NCBI GenBank assembly: GCA_937967755.1
Contig: CALBTA010000606.1
Coordinates: 1-7,413 of the forward strand
Direction of reading: 5' to 3'
Source: an uncultured Planctomycetaceae bacterium
Lineage (GTDB): Bacteria > Planctomycetota > Planctomycetia > Pirellulales > Pirellulaceae
DNA: 7,413 nt
Shown: one piece after another, positions 6,400 to 7,413 of the stretch
Layout of the letters: every line of letters starts with the position of its first letter
How positions within the stretch are numbered: position 1 is the first letter of the stretch
The notes under the pieces: model-generated
The model's input: only the letters and a program-made list of their open reading frames with translations
The model's database searches: none
What the model was told of the DNA's origin: nothing
Translations under genes and position numbers: made by a program

Positions 6400-6418
6400 C
6401 CTCTCCCAGCGGGAGAGG
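6400..6418. repeat. Palindrome CCTCTCCC-AGC-GGGAGAGG in the lpxC-lpxA spacer
   Basis: Perfect 8-bp arms (6400-6407 and 6411-6418) flank a 3-nt loop, and ccctcac lies just upstream at 6389-6395. This matches the style of CCCTCTCCC/GGGAGAGGG palindromes that recur in intergenic DNA of many bacteria. No T-tract follows. Because lpxA starts only 23 nt later, read-through is more likely than termination. Confidence 0.65.
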
Positions 6419-6427
6419 GATTAGTTG

Positions 6428-6433
6428 AAAGGA
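6428..6433 (+). promoter_or_regulatory. Ribosome binding site for lpxA GTG start
   Basis: AAAGGA lies 7 nt before GTG 6441. This supports GTG as the lpxA start, and the encoded protein begins directly with the expected IHPLAAVDP segment. Confidence 0.6.
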
Positions 6434-6440
6434 TCAGCCA

Positions 6441-7250
6441 GTGGCCGATATCCACCCCCTCGCAGCCGTCGACCCGCAAGCGACCCTTGCCGAGGATGTC
6501 CATATCGGCCCCTTCTGTGTGATTGGCCCGCAGGTGGAAATCGGCGCGGGCACAGTGATTGAAAACAACGTCACGCTGACGGGCCGGGTCGCAATCGGCC
6601 AGCGAAATCATATCCACCCCATGGCGGTGATCGGCGGCGCCCCGCAAGATCTCAATTGCCCCGGTGAGGATACCGCGGTGGTGATCGGCGACGAGAACGT
6701 GTTTCGCGAAGGGGTGACGATCAGCCGCGGCAGCGAAAAGGAAGAAGGCATCACCCACGTCGGCAGCCAATGTTATTTCATGGCGAACACGCACATTGCC
6801 CACGATTGCCGCGTCGGCGACCGCGTGGTGATGGCCAACGGCAGCGTGCTCGCGGGGCATGTACACGTTCATGACGACGCGACGCTGTCGGGCAACGTCG
6901 GGGTGCATCACTTCACCACGATCGGGTCGTTCAGCTTCGTCGGCGGGTTGGCGAAGGTAACGACCGATATTCCGCCATTCATGTTGTGCGAGGGGCACCC
7001 GGCCCGGCCGCGCTGCATCAACATCGTAGCGCTGAAGCGGAACGGCTTCTCGCCGCAAGCGATCAAAGGCTTGCAAGAGGCGTTTCGGTTGATCTTTCGC
7101 GGCAAAGCCCGGTTGGACGATGCCCGTGAAATTCTGCGGGCGGGCGGTCACCTGGTGCCGCGCGTCAATCAACTGTTGGCCTACCTGGAAATTCAACAAG
7201 AAGGCCGCAACGGGCGCGGCCGCGAGCGATTACGAAAGATTGCAGCATGA
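6441..7250 (+). CDS. lpxA: Acyl-ACP--UDP-N-acetylglucosamine O-acyltransferase LpxA
   Basis: The cytoplasmic trimeric enzyme of the first lipid A step, moving a 3-hydroxyacyl chain from acyl-ACP to the 3-position of UDP-GlcNAc (or to the 3-amino group in species using the diamino sugar). Its 269 residues compare with 262 in E. coli. Hexapeptide repeats forming the left-handed beta helix run from about residue 2 to 185; a helical C-terminal domain follows, with INIVALKRNGF as its conserved entry. The catalytic His is H121 in THIAHDC (E. coli H125); H118, H140 and H156 match H122, H144 and H160. The residue at E. coli Q161 is His here (H157), giving GVHHF. G169 matches the acyl-chain ruler G173, which in E. 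coli permits C14 chains. The stop overlaps the next start by 4 nt (ATGA), implying translational coupling. Confidence 0.95.
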   Translation: MADIHPLAAVDPQATLAEDVHIGPFCVIGPQVEIGAGTVIENNVTLTGRVAIGQRNHIHPMAVIGGAPQDLNCPGEDTAVVIGDENVFREGVTISRGSEKEEGITHVGSQCYFMANTHIAHDCRVGDRVVMANGSVLAGHVHVHDDATLSGNVGVHHFTTIGSFSFVGGLAKVTTDIPPFMLCEGHPARPRCINIVALKRNGFSPQAIKGLQEAFRLIFRGKARLDDAREILRAGGHLVPRVNQLLAYLEIQQEGRNGRGRERLRKIAA

Positions 7251-7413
7251 ACAACGTTCGCCTGGCCGTCATTGGTGCCGGCCACCTTGGAAAGATTCAC
7301 ACGCGGCTGGCACAACAGCTCGAAGGCGTTGAGTTCGTTGGCGTGGTCGAACCGCATGACGAGTCGCGGTGCGAAATCGCGGAGGAGCACGACATTCTCG
7401 CTTGTGCCCACCA
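7247..7413 (+). CDS. Gfo/Idh/MocA-family oxidoreductase, N-terminal fragment
   Basis: Only the first 55 codons are in the window; the gene runs off the right edge. The protein opens with VRLAVIGAGHLGKIHTRLA, a Rossmann nucleotide-binding start with GxGxxG at residues 10-15, then a hydrophobic strand ending in VVEP at 33-36. This pattern is typical of NAD(P)-dependent Gfo/Idh/MocA sugar dehydrogenases. ATG 7247 overlaps the lpxA stop in ATGA, so the product is probably made together with LpxA. That position suggests work on a UDP-sugar of lipid A synthesis, as GnnA does when oxidising the 3-hydroxyl of UDP-GlcNAc. The fold call is good; the substrate is inference, and the catalytic Lys (usually EKP) lies outside the window. 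Confidence 0.8.
   Translation, partial: MNNVRLAVIGAGHLGKIHTRLAQQLEGVEFVGVVEPHDESRCEIAEEHDILACAH

Noticed and set aside
6270..7199. Minus-strand open frame of 309 codons opposite lpxA
   Set aside because: Fully antisense to a firm lpxA; composition is that of a reversed coding strand.

Overview
This window looks like chromosomal DNA (roughly 55-60% GC by eye) from a member of the Planctomycetota, probably Pirellulales-like. The evidence is the gene order ompH/skp - lpxC - lpxA - Gfo/Idh oxidoreductase, an FHA-GAF histidine kinase next to a single-domain receiver, a secreted M28 peptidase with PA and PDZ domains, and frequent GTG/TTG starts. The taxonomic call comes from gene order and protein style, not from a database search.

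Layout. (1) Positions 1-1562, minus strand: a two-gene signalling unit. A single-domain response regulator (start TTG at 1562) is followed by an FHA-GAF-histidine kinase (start GTG at 1081) whose ATPase half lies beyond the left edge. (2) Positions 1563-1907: the spacer between divergent genes. It holds two long inverted repeats (1603-1653 and 1723-1798) and a candidate sigma-70 promoter for the rightward gene. (3) Positions 1908-4334, plus strand: an exported M28-family zinc aminopeptidase and a small DUF433 protein 27 nt behind it. (4) Positions 4335-4743: about 400 nt without a convincing gene. (5) Positions 4744-7413, plus strand: an outer-membrane biogenesis cluster. It has an OmpH/Skp periplasmic chaperone, LpxC, LpxA, and the first 55 codons of a Gfo/Idh/MocA oxidoreductase that overlaps lpxA by 4 nt.

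How the genes fit together. The right half joins periplasmic chaperoning of outer-membrane proteins to the first steps of lipid A synthesis, as in the skp-lpxD-fabZ-lpxA arrangement of proteobacteria but without lpxD and fabZ. LpxA acts before LpxC in the pathway even though lpxC comes first in the cluster. The oxidoreductase coupled to lpxA is the most interesting point. In Acidithiobacillus a Gfo/Idh-type enzyme (GnnA) encoded near lpxA helps make the diamino sugar used for amide-linked lipid A, so a similar role here is a testable hypothesis. The left half is an intracellular sensor that could join Ser/Thr-phosphoprotein recognition (FHA) to a His-Asp phosphorelay.

I found no tRNA, rRNA, CRISPR array, transposase or clear Rho-independent terminator. 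No wholly new system is evident. The most notable non-genic structures are the inverted repeats.
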